Shown one piece after another: positions 17,806 to 26,068 of a stretch of 64,000 nucleotides of DNA (positions are counted from its first letter, which is position 1; every line of letters begins with the position of its first letter). Position numbers and translations under genes: made by a program. This stretch comes from Polyangiaceae bacterium (GTDB taxonomy: Bacteria; Myxococcota_A; Polyangia; Polyangiales; Polyangiaceae). The stretch covers positions 98,100-162,099 of the forward strand of contig JANXOF010000044.1 in NCBI GenBank assembly GCA_025353725.1, in the 5' to 3' direction. The notes under the pieces were generated by a model. The model was not told where the DNA came from. It ran no database searches and saw only the letters and a program-made list of their open reading frames with translations.

Positions 17806-19193
17806 CGCCCTACCTCCCACGTACCGCTCCTCACGCGAAAGACGGCAAGCGCCCATCCTACGCTTGTGCCGCGCGCATGAACTTCGAGGCGCGCGCGTTG
17901 GTTCGCGGCGCCCTGCGGCAGCCCTAGCGGCGTCACTTGCGCGCCCACGCAAAAAGCACTGAGCGCCACCTCCTCGGCCGCGCCGCGCTCATCGGAGGAT
18001 TCGCTCGCGCCCGCGGTGCTCCGAAGTTGCAGCGAGCGCGCATGACCGTGCGTAAGCGCAACGACGGCGAGGTAGCAGCCGCCGGTCTCGACGGGCACGG
18101 GGAAGGGTGTCGTTCCCGAGCTTCCCTGCCCTAGAAAAACCGGAGGGTCGACCGGTGCCACGACGTTCCGCACGAACAGCGCTCGCGCCATTTTGCTCCG
18201 AACGCTCTGCCCCCAGAGCCACGGGAGCCGTGAAGGTAGCGGCCAGCTTGCGAGCGTGGCCGTCACGACGGCGTTGGCAGGCGCCCCGACAAAGACCAGC
18301 CTGGGATTTGTCGCCTCGCCGAGGCACGTTTCAAGGCGCGCGTCGGGCGCCTCGGTTCGATCCCGGGCGAGCACGCGTTCTGTCGAAGGCTCGCGGAGCT
18401 CGGCGTCGATGTCGAGACGGAGCCTTCGGCCTGGACCGTCCGCCCGCGGGTCCCGCGCGAAAAGCTCGAGTCGATGGCAGCCTTCCCCGAGAGGCAGCTC
18501 AACTTCGCCACCGCCATCGTCTCGCGCGCGGAAGAGCGTGCGCGCGTCGATCGTGGCCCCTTCACGGCGCGCCCGGCGCTCTGCGATTTCTGCCCTTTTT
18601 TCCGGTGCCGCGAGAATCGGTAGCGGGCCTGCGTCGGCCACGGCCGGGAGCGCGCCGCCCGTGCGCTCGGGGATCACCGACGTAAGCGAAGGCAAGGCCG
18701 ACGGCGCCCGAGCAACCACCACCTCGAGCGCGCCGCGCCCCGCCTCGCTGGTGACGACCACATGCCTTATCGGGCGGTCGAGGCCGCATCGGCGCAGCTC
18801 GACCACCCCCGCGAGACTTGCCGCGCGCGCGCCAAATTCGGCCGTGAGCGCCTCGCTTCGCGCGTCCGAAAGGCGCGCGCGGAAGCTCAGACCGCGCGCG
18901 CCAATGAGCGCGATGTGCGTGCAGCCACTGACGTCTGCGCTAGCGGCTTTCGAAACGTCGGCGACAGGAATCACCACGGTCTCGTCGTCGAACACGAAAC
19001 GTGTAGTTTGCAAGGTAGCGTGCCCGCCGGCGTCGCGCCACTGCTCCACCACGCGCGTCGCTACATCACGCGCGGAATCCGCCTTCGCGGACCGCACCCC
19101 GAAGGAACGTGTGGTCCCGAAGAACGCCAGAAAAAAAGCGACGAAAAAGGCGACGCGAGAAGTCGCGGTAGGACGAGTGGCGGCTCGCGGCAC
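17802..19193 (-). CDS. Secreted protein of unknown function, first gene of a coupled pair
   Basis: 463-residue exported protein with an unusually aromatic signal segment (AFFVAFFLAFFGTT) ending near an AKA-D signal-peptidase I site. The mature part is Ala/Arg-rich with beta-type segments and isolated Cys (SGCTHIALIGARGL, EGCHRLELFARD, TGGCYLAVVALTHGHA, FCVGAQVTPLGL). The 'GC + hydrophobic strand' pattern recurs in the downstream gene, so the two may be distant relatives. Stop and next start overlap by 4 bases. No known domain. Confidence 0.75.
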   Translation of the reverse strand: MPRAATRPTATSRVAFFVAFFLAFFGTTRSFGVRSAKADSARDVATRVVEQWRDAGGHATLQTTRFVFDDETVVIPVADVSKAASADVSGCTHIALIGARGLSFRARLSDARSEALTAEFGARAASLAGVVELRRCGLDRPIRHVVVTSEAGRGALEVVVARAPSALPSLTSVIPERTGGALPAVADAGPLPILAAPEKRAEIAERRARREGATIDARTLFRARDDGGGEVELPLGEGCHRLELFARDPRADGPGRRLRLDIDAELREPSTERVLARDRTEAPDARLETCLGEATNPRLVFVGAPANAVVTATLASWPLPSRLPWLWGQSVRSKMARALFVRNVVAPVDPPVFLGQGSSGTTPFPVPVETGGCYLAVVALTHGHARSLQLRSTAGASESSDERGAAEEVALSAFCVGAQVTPLGLPQGAANQRARLEVHARGTSVGWALAVFRVRSGTWEVGR

Positions 19194-19217
19194 TCTTGAA
19201 AACGTAGCACGCTACGG

Positions 19218-19727
19218 TCATGCGATCGTTAGCCCCGCCTCAACGAACCGCGTAGACGCCGCCTCCCAGACGAAAAGCTTGCAGTCGTCGACCGTGCCCT
19301 TGCGCACGCTCGAGACAAGATACGCGAGAGGGTACGAGGGTTGCGCGAGTCCCATCAGCGCGGCCTGGGCGTCGGTCTCCGAGAAGTAGGCGCCGACATC
19401 GAGGTGCGAGTGGTAGAGGACCTTGGCAGGCTGGCCGCAAAGGTCACCCTCACGCATTAAACGCTCGAATTTGAGCGGGTCGACGTCAAAGTACATCCGC
19501 CCGGTGCGGGGGTACGTCACCGGGTCGAGCCGATGAAGCATGTTCGCTCGGTTGACCATCGGAACGATCGCGTCGACCGCGAGCGGCGCCGCCGCGGGCC
19601 CGAGGAGCAACCCGCAGCTTTCTTCGTCGCGACCGTACGCGGCTCGCGCTTCCTCGTCGACGCGTGCTTTGACGTCGCGCGTCAACACGAGCCCGCCCAT
19701 GACCCAAAGGTGCGTCGCTGCGTTCAT
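19218..19727 (-). CDS. mec: JAMM/MPN+ metalloprotease, Mec-like (CysO-cysteine peptidase)
   Basis: Zn-dependent isopeptidase predicted to release cysteine from the C-terminus of the CysO carrier. The JAMM signature is complete: Glu 36 (ESCGLLLG), then H106-x-H108-x7-S116-x2-D119 within YHSHLDVGAYFSETD. The 169-residue length is slightly larger than Mycobacterium tuberculosis Mec. It follows cysM by 3 bases in an operon containing cysO, a PLP cysteine synthase and an E1-like enzyme, the same partner set as in mycobacteria, which is the main reason for the specific name. An internal ATG (MGGLVLTRD) could be the real start. Confidence 0.88.
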   Translation of the reverse strand: MNAATHLWVMGGLVLTRDVKARVDEEARAAYGRDEESCGLLLGPAAAPLAVDAIVPMVNRANMLHRLDPVTYPRTGRMYFDVDPLKFERLMREGDLCGQPAKVLYHSHLDVGAYFSETDAQAALMGLAQPSYPLAYLVSSVRKGTVDDCKLFVWEAASTRFVEAGLTIA

Positions 19728-19730
19728 TCG

Positions 19731-20669
19731 TCACCAAACGTAGCGTTTGTCCCATTTCACGGGTGAAAAGTAGCGATCGCCGCGGTCGCAAACAATGGCC
19801 ACGACGCACCCGGGCTTGCCCTCCCGCTGAAGTTTCTCCGCGATGTTCACGGCGCAAAAGAGGTTCGCGCCGGACGAGTGCCCCACGTGCATTCCCTCTT
19901 CACGGGCGAGTCGGTCGGCCATGTCCCAACCGTCTTCCGTCGTCACCGCGCAAAGCTCGTCGTGCATCGACCGATCATAGATCGCGGGCACGAGACTCGA
20001 CGCCATATGCTTGAGACCCTCGAGGCCGTGCATGGGCGAGTCAGGCTCGACGGCGACGCACTGGATCGGCCGATGGTGCTCCTTGAGGCGACGGGCCGTG
20101 CCCATCATCGTGCCGCTGGTGCCAAGTCCGGCGACAAAGTGCGTAATTTGGTCCCCGAGATCACGGAGAATCTCGGTGCCGGTCCCGTAGTAGTGCGCGA
20201 GCGGATTGTCGGGGTTCGAGTATTGATCCGGATAGTAGAGTAGCTCGGGATCTTCGGCCGCCATCCGTTTCGCAATCCCGATGGCGCCGTCGGAGCCCTC
20301 GAGCGGATCGGAGAAGAGGATCTCGGTGCCGAACGCTCGCGCGATGTCTTTGCGAGCCTTCGAAACGTTCGAGGGCATCACGAGCTTCACGGGAATGCCG
20401 AGGGCCGCACCGAAAAGTGAGTAGGCGACGCCGGTGTTCCCACTCGTGGAGTCGATGAGCGTCTTCTTTCGGGTCAAGCGACCGTCTTTCAGCGCCTCCT
20501 GCATCATGCGGAGGGCCGCGCGATCCTTCACGCTTCCGCCGGGGTTCGAGCATTCGAGCTTCGCGTAAACGGGAATGTCCGGAGCGTCTTTGGTGACGAC
20601 GCGTAAGCGCACGAGAGGCGTATCCCCGACCGCTTCGGTGACGGACGCGAGCCTACGCGAGTCGATCAC
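19731..20669 (-). CDS. cysM: Cysteine synthase, CysM type (likely uses CysO thiocarboxylate)
   Basis: PLP-dependent beta-replacement enzyme, 312 residues. The Schiff-base Lys 48 lies in GGSVKDRAA; STSGNTGVA (about 84-92) binds the substrate carboxylate and GLGTSGTMMG (about 175) binds the PLP phosphate. In mycobacteria the orthologue joins O-phosphoserine with protein thiocarboxylate CysO-COSH. The neighbouring cysO, mec and thiF-like genes support that role here; which acceptor is used cannot be proven from sequence. The start overlaps the preceding small gene by 4 bases. Confidence 0.92.
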   Translation of the reverse strand: MIDSRRLASVTEAVGDTPLVRLRVVTKDAPDIPVYAKLECSNPGGSVKDRAALRMMQEALKDGRLTRKKTLIDSTSGNTGVAYSLFGAALGIPVKLVMPSNVSKARKDIARAFGTEILFSDPLEGSDGAIGIAKRMAAEDPELLYYPDQYSNPDNPLAHYYGTGTEILRDLGDQITHFVAGLGTSGTMMGTARRLKEHHRPIQCVAVEPDSPMHGLEGLKHMASSLVPAIYDRSMHDELCAVTTEDGWDMADRLAREEGMHVGHSSGANLFCAVNIAEKLQREGKPGCVVAIVCDRGDRYFSPVKWDKRYVW

Positions 20670-21028
20670 GACGTGCCTCCGCTAGCCTCGATTCCAAGGA
20701 CTTTGCGCATCGTAAAAAGCGCTCGAAGGGCGCCGTCGGCCACCTCGCGCGCCGCGACATCGTGCATCCCGAGCGAGGCAAGGACGGCCGCGTAGGTACT
20801 CGCTTCGGCGCACGTCTCCGCGTTGCGAACAGCTTGCGACGAGGCCCGAGCGCTGGCATCGACGTGAAGGCCCGAGCGCTCCAAGTACGCGGCCTCGACC
20901 TCACGCGCGTGGCCGACAGTTCGCAGAGCGACCTCACTCGAAGCCAGCCGCGCCTGGCCGGTCTCGCCGATTTCCGACAAGCGAATCTGTGCGCCATGAC
21001 GAACGCGATCGACGGCCACCGCGCTCAC
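20666..21028 (-). CDS. Small helical protein of unknown function in the cysO-cysM operon
   Basis: 120-residue, Ala-rich, predicted all-helical soluble protein (MSAVAVDRVRHGAQIRLSE...; later REVEAAYLERSGLHVDAS and VADGALRALFTMRKVLG). It overlaps cysO by 4 bases and cysM by 4 bases, so it is translationally locked into the operon. No homologous gene stands between cysO and cysM in M. tuberculosis. No metal, nucleotide or PLP motif is visible; a scaffold or adaptor for sulfur transfer is a guess from position. Confidence 0.72.
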   Translation of the reverse strand: MSAVAVDRVRHGAQIRLSEIGETGQARLASSEVALRTVGHAREVEAAYLERSGLHVDASARASSQAVRNAETCAEASTYAAVLASLGMHDVAAREVADGALRALFTMRKVLGIEASGGTS

Positions 21029-21297
21029 CCGCCTGCGATCGCAGGAACGATGGTGATTTGGTCGCCGGCCTTCAGTGCGGTTTCGAGTCCACCCGTAAAG
21101 CGCACGTCCTCCTCGCCGACGTAGATGTTGATGAAGCGACGCACTCCCTTCGCATCAAGAAGCCTATCGCGGAGGCCTGGGTGCTTTACTTCGAGATCCG
21201 CGACGATCTCGCCGACCGTAGCCCCAGAAGCGACGACTTCGTCAGCTCCGCCGGTCAAGCTTCGCAAGGGGGCAGGAATTCTGACGATCGTGTCCAT
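21025..21297 (-). CDS. cysO: CysO-like sulfur carrier protein (MoaD/ThiS fold)
   Basis: 90-residue ubiquitin-like carrier ending in the diagnostic Gly-Gly (AIAGG). The start MDTIVRIPAPLRSLTGG and the segments VRRFINIYVGEEDVRFTGGL and ITIVPAIAGG track M. tuberculosis CysO almost residue for residue. The C-terminal carboxylate is adenylated, thiolated, and used by CysM to build cysteine, which Mec then releases. The upstream frame stays open but has no family similarity, so this ATG is the start. A 94-bp gap separates it from the thiF-like gene. Confidence 0.93.
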   Translation of the reverse strand: MDTIVRIPAPLRSLTGGADEVVASGATVGEIVADLEVKHPGLRDRLLDAKGVRRFINIYVGEEDVRFTGGLETALKAGDQITIVPAIAGG

Positions 21298-21391
21298 ATT
21301 AGGCGAGCTCGTGGGTTTTAGGTTTTGGTCGTTGTCGTTGGGGAGACACAGGCGCGAAGACGCTGAGGAACGTACACGACCCGGCACTCGT

Positions 21392-22135
21392 TCAGATGTC
21401 GCACCGCGTGACGGCGTAGCGGCTCGCCTCAATTCGTTGGATGGATCGGGGAGTCCCGCAGAGCGCGCACGCGGCGCGGCCCTGAATCGATCGGCGCCGT
21501 GCCTCCAGCGAGAGACCGTCAAACGTAAAGAGAACACCAAAGACAGGCTCGCCACGGAGAATCGAAATCGCGAGATCGGCCTGGACTGCGGCTACAACGC
21601 CCACGACCGGACCGACCACCCCGGCTTCGGCGCAGTTAGGCGCGTTTTCGCGCGGTAAGTCCTCGAAAAGACAGCGATAACAGGGCCCGCCGTTCGGGCC
21701 CACCGCGAGCGCCGTACCGTGCCAGCGAACCGCGGCACCATGAACGATCGCTTTCCGCGCGAGACGAGCGGCGTCCGCGGCCAGGAACTTGGTCGGGAAG
21801 TTGTCGCTCGCCTCGACCACCACATCATACCGCGACGCGAGCGCGACGGCGTTGTGCGGCAGCATACGTGCGACGTGAGGCTCGACGCGGAGCTCGGGGA
21901 CCACGCGGATCAGCGCGGCCGCGGCGGCCTCGACTTTGGGTCGCCCGACGTCCTCCTCGCCAAAGAGAATTTGGCGGTGCAGGTTGGGCAACTCGACGAG
22001 GTCGTCGTCGACGATTCCCACCGTGCCGACCCCCGAACGCGCGAGGGCAAGCGCGGCGGGACAGCCGAGGCCGCCGGCGCCCACGACAAGTACCCGCGAC
22101 CCCGCGAGCACGAGCCGCGCGGACATGGTCATCAA
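21392..22135 (-). CDS. E1-like adenylyltransferase (ThiF/MoeB/HesA family)
   Basis: 247-residue enzyme expected to adenylate the C-terminal Gly of the CysO carrier. Features: nucleotide-binding GAGGLG at 19-24; DDDLVELPNLHRQ for Mg-ATP; zinc ligands CYRC (about 152) and CALC (about 225); and the active-site-type Cys in NCAEAGVVGP. There is no C-terminal rhodanese domain, unlike mycobacterial MoeZ, so the sulfur donor must be a separate protein. ATGA overlap with the upstream cysteine synthase gene. Confidence 0.92.
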   Translation of the reverse strand: MMTMSARLVLAGSRVLVVGAGGLGCPAALALARSGVGTVGIVDDDLVELPNLHRQILFGEEDVGRPKVEAAAAALIRVVPELRVEPHVARMLPHNAVALASRYDVVVEASDNFPTKFLAADAARLARKAIVHGAAVRWHGTALAVGPNGGPCYRCLFEDLPRENAPNCAEAGVVGPVVGVVAAVQADLAISILRGEPVFGVLFTFDGLSLEARRRSIQGRAACALCGTPRSIQRIEASRYAVTRCDI

Positions 22136-23160
22136 CGAACCTCGCCGTGATCGGGGTGAGTTGAGGACGCATTCTCATGAGGTGCGAAGTCTGCTGTCAC
22201 GCCGGGAAAGTACTCCTCGAGACTGAAGTAGCGCTCTCCCGTATCACAAAGCACGGTGAGGACGTTTTTTCCCTCGCCGAGCGTCGCGGCTACCGCGAAC
22301 GCGGCAAAGACGTTGGCCCCCGCGCTCGGACCGACCAACAGGCCCTCGTGACGTGCCAAACGGAGCTTGGTACGCCAGGCGTCTTCGTCGCTCACGGTGC
22401 GGACCTCGTCGACAACGTGGGCGCGGTAGTTGGCAGGAATAAACCCAGCGCCGATGCCCTGAATCTTTGTAGGCCCTCGCTCGCCACGAGAAATTGTCGC
22501 GCAAGACTCGGGCTCGACCGCCACCACGCGGACGTTCGGATGAGCCTTGCGCAACTCGGGCCCGACTCCGCTGACGGTCCCGCCTGTGCCGACCGCCGCC
22601 ACAAAAGCGTCGATGGAGAGACCTTTCATCGCCGCGAGCATTTCGTGCGCCGTAGTTCGCGCGTGCACCGACGGGTTCGCCGGGTTGTCAAACTGCGACG
22701 GCATGAACGACGACGGCGTCCGCGCGTGCAGGCGCTGAGCCTCCGCAATCGCTCCTTCCATCTGGTCTTCTGCCTTCGTGAGGACGATTTCGGCGCCGTA
22801 CGCTTGGAGAAGCTGGCGTCGTTCGAGACTCATGCTTTCCGGCATCGCCAGAATGAGCCGGTAGCCCTTTACGGCGCAGACCCATGCGAGCCCTACACCC
22901 GTGTTTCCGCTGGTGGATTCGATGACGGGACCCGGGGGACGGAGCGTGCCTCGCGCTTCGGCGTCTTCAATCATCGCGCGGCAGATGCGGTCTTTGATGC
23001 TCCCGCCGGGGTTCAGGTGCTCCATTTTTGCCCAGACAGCCGCCACGCCCCTCCCGGTTGAGCGGCTAGACTCGTGTGCGTCGTCGCTCCACACGCCCTG
23101 CGCACGAATGCGCACAAGCGGCGTATGACCTACGAGGTCGAGCATGGAAGACGCGATCAT
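22132..23160 (-). CDS. Cysteine synthase / cystathionine beta-synthase-type PLP enzyme
   Basis: 342-residue O-acetylserine sulfhydrylase-fold enzyme. The PLP Lys 56 is in GGSIKDRIC, the substrate loop is ESTSGNTGVGLAW, the phosphate-binding loop GTGGTVSGVG is near residue 190, and SCATIS/GIGAGFIP lies further on. A 20-residue insertion before the Lys region (around WSDDAHESSRSTGRG) is unusual. It heads the operon thiF-cysO-unknown-cysM-mec, so the cell encodes two different cysteine synthases side by side: probably one for free sulfide and one for carrier-bound sulfur. An ATG 15 bases downstream is an alternative start. Confidence 0.9.
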   Translation of the reverse strand: MIASSMLDLVGHTPLVRIRAQGVWSDDAHESSRSTGRGVAAVWAKMEHLNPGGSIKDRICRAMIEDAEARGTLRPPGPVIESTSGNTGVGLAWVCAVKGYRLILAMPESMSLERRQLLQAYGAEIVLTKAEDQMEGAIAEAQRLHARTPSSFMPSQFDNPANPSVHARTTAHEMLAAMKGLSIDAFVAAVGTGGTVSGVGPELRKAHPNVRVVAVEPESCATISRGERGPTKIQGIGAGFIPANYRAHVVDEVRTVSDEDAWRTKLRLARHEGLLVGPSAGANVFAAFAVAATLGEGKNVLTVLCDTGERYFSLEEYFPGVTADFAPHENASSTHPDHGEVR

Positions 23161-23348
23161 CGCGGCCCTTTTCGGTGCGCCATTCTACAGTTCCCCCTGA
23201 GAACCACCCGACCCGCGAACCCTTTGCTTTGCGCCGCAGCGCACGAAGCTAGGACTGAGACCGTAGTGTTTGGAGCGAAAATATCAAGGACGCGATGGCG
23301 ACGTGAAAACCGTGGACGTCTCAACCCCGACAGAGGATTCTCGCCACG

Positions 23349-24368
23349 GTGAGCGACCGCGTAACAAGGGTTGGTTCCGACACGGCTCAAGCTATCCACG
23401 CCGAGCACCCACCTATCGACCTTCACGCGGACACGCTCATGTGGTCGCGCTGGACAGGTTACGACCTCCACAAGCAGCACGAGCCGCCATTGCCTTTCGC
23501 CGCTTGGGGAGGCCACGTGGACCTTCCGCGCATGCGCGAGGGAGGCATGAGCGCGCAGTTTTTTGGACTCGTTTCTCTCCCGCTCTCCGATCGCGCGCGG
23601 GGGATGGCGCGTGTCATTCACGAGCAAATCGATGCGCTCGAGCACCAGATTTCCAAGCGACCGGGCGCACTTCGGCTCGTTCGTACCGCCGCGGAGCTCG
23701 CACACGCGACCGCCGCGGGCGAGTTGAGCGCCCTTTTGGGCATCGAGGGGGCTCACGCGCTCGAGGGCAATCTTGACAACGTCGCCGCGTTTGCGAGGCG
23801 CGGCGTCCGTTACCTAGGCCTGCTTCACTTCACCGCAAACGAGGCGGGGTTTCCGGCGTTCGGAAAGGGCCGACGCGACGACGCCGGACTCACCGCTTGG
23901 GGTCTCGAGCTGGTCGAGGCCTGCGAGAGCAACGACGTCTTCGTGGACTTGTCGCACCTCAACAAACAGGGCTTTTTGGACGCCTGCCGCGTGGCCCGCA
24001 AACCTCCTATCGTGAGCCACACGGGCGTCCTCGGCGCCTTCGAGCACTGGCGAAATATTGATGACGTGCAGCTCCGCGCCGTGGCCGACAAGGGCGGCGT
24101 CGTGGGCGTAATTTTCTGCCCGCGCTACGTCGGGGGCGATGGGCTCGAGCCCGTGGTCAAACACCTCAAACACGTCGTTGACGTCGTGGGCGAAGACGCG
24201 GCGGCGCTCGGAAGCGATTGGGACGGCTTCATCGTGCCCACCCGCGAGCTGAAAGATCCGCGCGGTCTCCCGCTGCTCACGGACGCCATGCTTGCGGCGG
24301 GGTTCAGCCGCTCCAGCATCGGGAAGATCCTTCACGGCAACGTGATGCGCGTCCTCCGGGAGGCGTGA
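23349..24368 (+). CDS. Membrane dipeptidase-like protein (peptidase family M19)
   Basis: 339-residue zinc dipeptidase of the renal-dipeptidase superfamily. It has the metal-binding HAD (DLHADTLMWSR, about 25), the bridging Glu in GIEGAHALEGN (about 137), VDLSHLNKQGF and PPIVSHTG with metal His, and GSDWDGFIVP near residue 292. No signal peptide is obvious, so it may act in the cytosol on dipeptides or D-amino-acid-containing peptides. GTG start. Diverges from the cysteine operon with a 188-bp gap. Confidence 0.9.
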   Translation: MSDRVTRVGSDTAQAIHAEHPPIDLHADTLMWSRWTGYDLHKQHEPPLPFAAWGGHVDLPRMREGGMSAQFFGLVSLPLSDRARGMARVIHEQIDALEHQISKRPGALRLVRTAAELAHATAAGELSALLGIEGAHALEGNLDNVAAFARRGVRYLGLLHFTANEAGFPAFGKGRRDDAGLTAWGLELVEACESNDVFVDLSHLNKQGFLDACRVARKPPIVSHTGVLGAFEHWRNIDDVQLRAVADKGGVVGVIFCPRYVGGDGLEPVVKHLKHVVDVVGEDAAALGSDWDGFIVPTRELKDPRGLPLLTDAMLAAGFSRSSIGKILHGNVMRVLREA

Positions 24369-24533
24369 GCTCCCGCGCGTCGACTCACGCGCTGCGCGGA
24401 GCTACACAACGTTCGTAGGCAAATCTGCGGGCTTACGCGGACTGCCCCGTGAGATATCTTCGCTTGAATCGCGCTCGGCTGCGGACTCGCGAGGCAGTCG
24501 CAGCGTGAACGTCGTCGACTAATGTCTGCGCGT

Positions 24534-26048
24534 TTACCGCGCCCAACGCTGCCACTCTTCTTCGTAGTAGCGAACAAGCCTCTGGTTGTTGAGTCGGTTC
24601 ACTTCGACCGGGACCTCCGACATATCTGGCGCGAGGTCGAAAAGTGAGCCCACCGTCGCGTCTGTGAGGTACCGCAACCCCGTCGGAACATGCGACGGGA
24701 GAGGCAACTCCTCTTCTTGCCGGCCCGCGAGCACGAATCCCCACTCGCCGAACGACGGCACGAGCGCGTGGTACGGGCGGACGGCGAACCCGGCCGCCTC
24801 GATCGATCGCACGACGCACCAAAACGACCGACGCGCGACGAGCGGCGACGTCGACTGCACCGACACGACGCCTCCCTCGGCGAGCCTTTCGCGCAGAAGC
24901 CTATAGAATCGAACCGTATAGAGCTTTCCAAGGGAAAAGTTGTTGGGGTCGGGAAAGTCGACGATGACGACGTCGAAGCGCTTCGGGACGCCTTCGTGGT
25001 CTTGCGCTATCCACACCATCGCGTCGTCGTTCACCACGCGGACGCGCGGGTCGTAGAGCGATTTCATGTTCAGCTCGCGAAGGAGCGGCAAGTCGCGCGC
25101 GAGGTCGGTCATGCCCTTGTCGAGGTCGACCAGCGTGACCGAGGCGACCTCGGGATGACGGAGCACCTCGCGCACGGCAAGCCCGTCGCCGCCCCCCAAG
25201 ACGAGAACATTCGCCTTGTTTTTGGCCACGGAGAACGCCGGGTGCACGAGCGCCTCGTGGTAGCGATACTCGTCGACCGATGCAAACTGCAGATTTCCGT
25301 CAAGGAACAGGCTCACGCCGCTGCGGGCCTGCGTCAGCACGATCCGCTGGTATTCGGTCTGCTTCGTGAACGCGACCGGATGCAGCAAAAGCGCTTCGTC
25401 GGCCACTTGCACGACCTTTTGCGACGCCGCCAGGGCGCCGGCCAACACCACAAGGGCTAGGCACGCGCGAACTTGAAGAGGGCGCGGCTCGAGCGACGTC
25501 CCGAGGACCCACGTGCCCCAGAGCGCAGAAAGAACGCCGAGCAGACCGAAGACGATTCCGGTCCTCAAGATTCCGAGGTTCGGCAGGAGCACCAGCGCGA
25601 ACAGGAGAGCCCCGACGAGCGCGCCCGCGTAGTCGAGCGTGAGCACACGCGGGACGACGTCTCTGAACGCGACGCGGCGCCGTAGAACGCGCATAAGCAG
25701 CGGGAGCTCGGCGCCGACGAAGATCCCCGTGCCCGCAACAAGCACGTACAGCACCAGGCGAACGTGCGAGCTTTGTGCGAACGTGAGATACAGAATCGGA
25801 CCGCCAAGCCCGCCCAAGAACGACGCGGCTATTTGGCAATCAATAAAGCGCTCGGCTACGCGGTCTTCGACGTATCGAGAGAGCCACGCGCCGACGCCCA
25901 TGGCGGACAAGTGCACACCAATAACGGTCGACAGTTGCGTGACCGAATCGCCAAGCAAGTACGTCGAGACAGCGCCGGCCACGAGCTCGTAGACAAGTCC
26001 GCACGTCGCGACGAGAACCACAGTGACGTAGAGAAGGACCTCACCCAT
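24534..26048 (-). CDS. Membrane-anchored spermidine synthase-like aminopropyltransferase
   Basis: 504-residue fusion of a polytopic membrane domain (about 1-215; first segment VTVVLVATCGLVYELVAG) and an aminopropyltransferase fold. In the catalytic half: DEYRYHEALVHP near residue 260 (SpeE has DE-x-IYHE), VLVLGGGDGLAVREVL near 285, VTLVDLD, and DVVIVDFPDP near 360, where the Asp pair matches the SpeE catalytic DxxD. It should transfer an aminopropyl group from decarboxylated AdoMet, but its acceptor is unknown. It follows the DUF4178 gene by 20 bp and lies near speD on the other strand. Confidence 0.88.
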   Translation of the reverse strand: MGEVLLYVTVVLVATCGLVYELVAGAVSTYLLGDSVTQLSTVIGVHLSAMGVGAWLSRYVEDRVAERFIDCQIAASFLGGLGGPILYLTFAQSSHVRLVLYVLVAGTGIFVGAELPLLMRVLRRRVAFRDVVPRVLTLDYAGALVGALLFALVLLPNLGILRTGIVFGLLGVLSALWGTWVLGTSLEPRPLQVRACLALVVLAGALAASQKVVQVADEALLLHPVAFTKQTEYQRIVLTQARSGVSLFLDGNLQFASVDEYRYHEALVHPAFSVAKNKANVLVLGGGDGLAVREVLRHPEVASVTLVDLDKGMTDLARDLPLLRELNMKSLYDPRVRVVNDDAMVWIAQDHEGVPKRFDVVIVDFPDPNNFSLGKLYTVRFYRLLRERLAEGGVVSVQSTSPLVARRSFWCVVRSIEAAGFAVRPYHALVPSFGEWGFVLAGRQEEELPLPSHVPTGLRYLTDATVGSLFDLAPDMSEVPVEVNRLNNQRLVRYYEEEWQRWAR

Positions 26049-26068
26049 CGAGCGCGCACGCTAGCATT

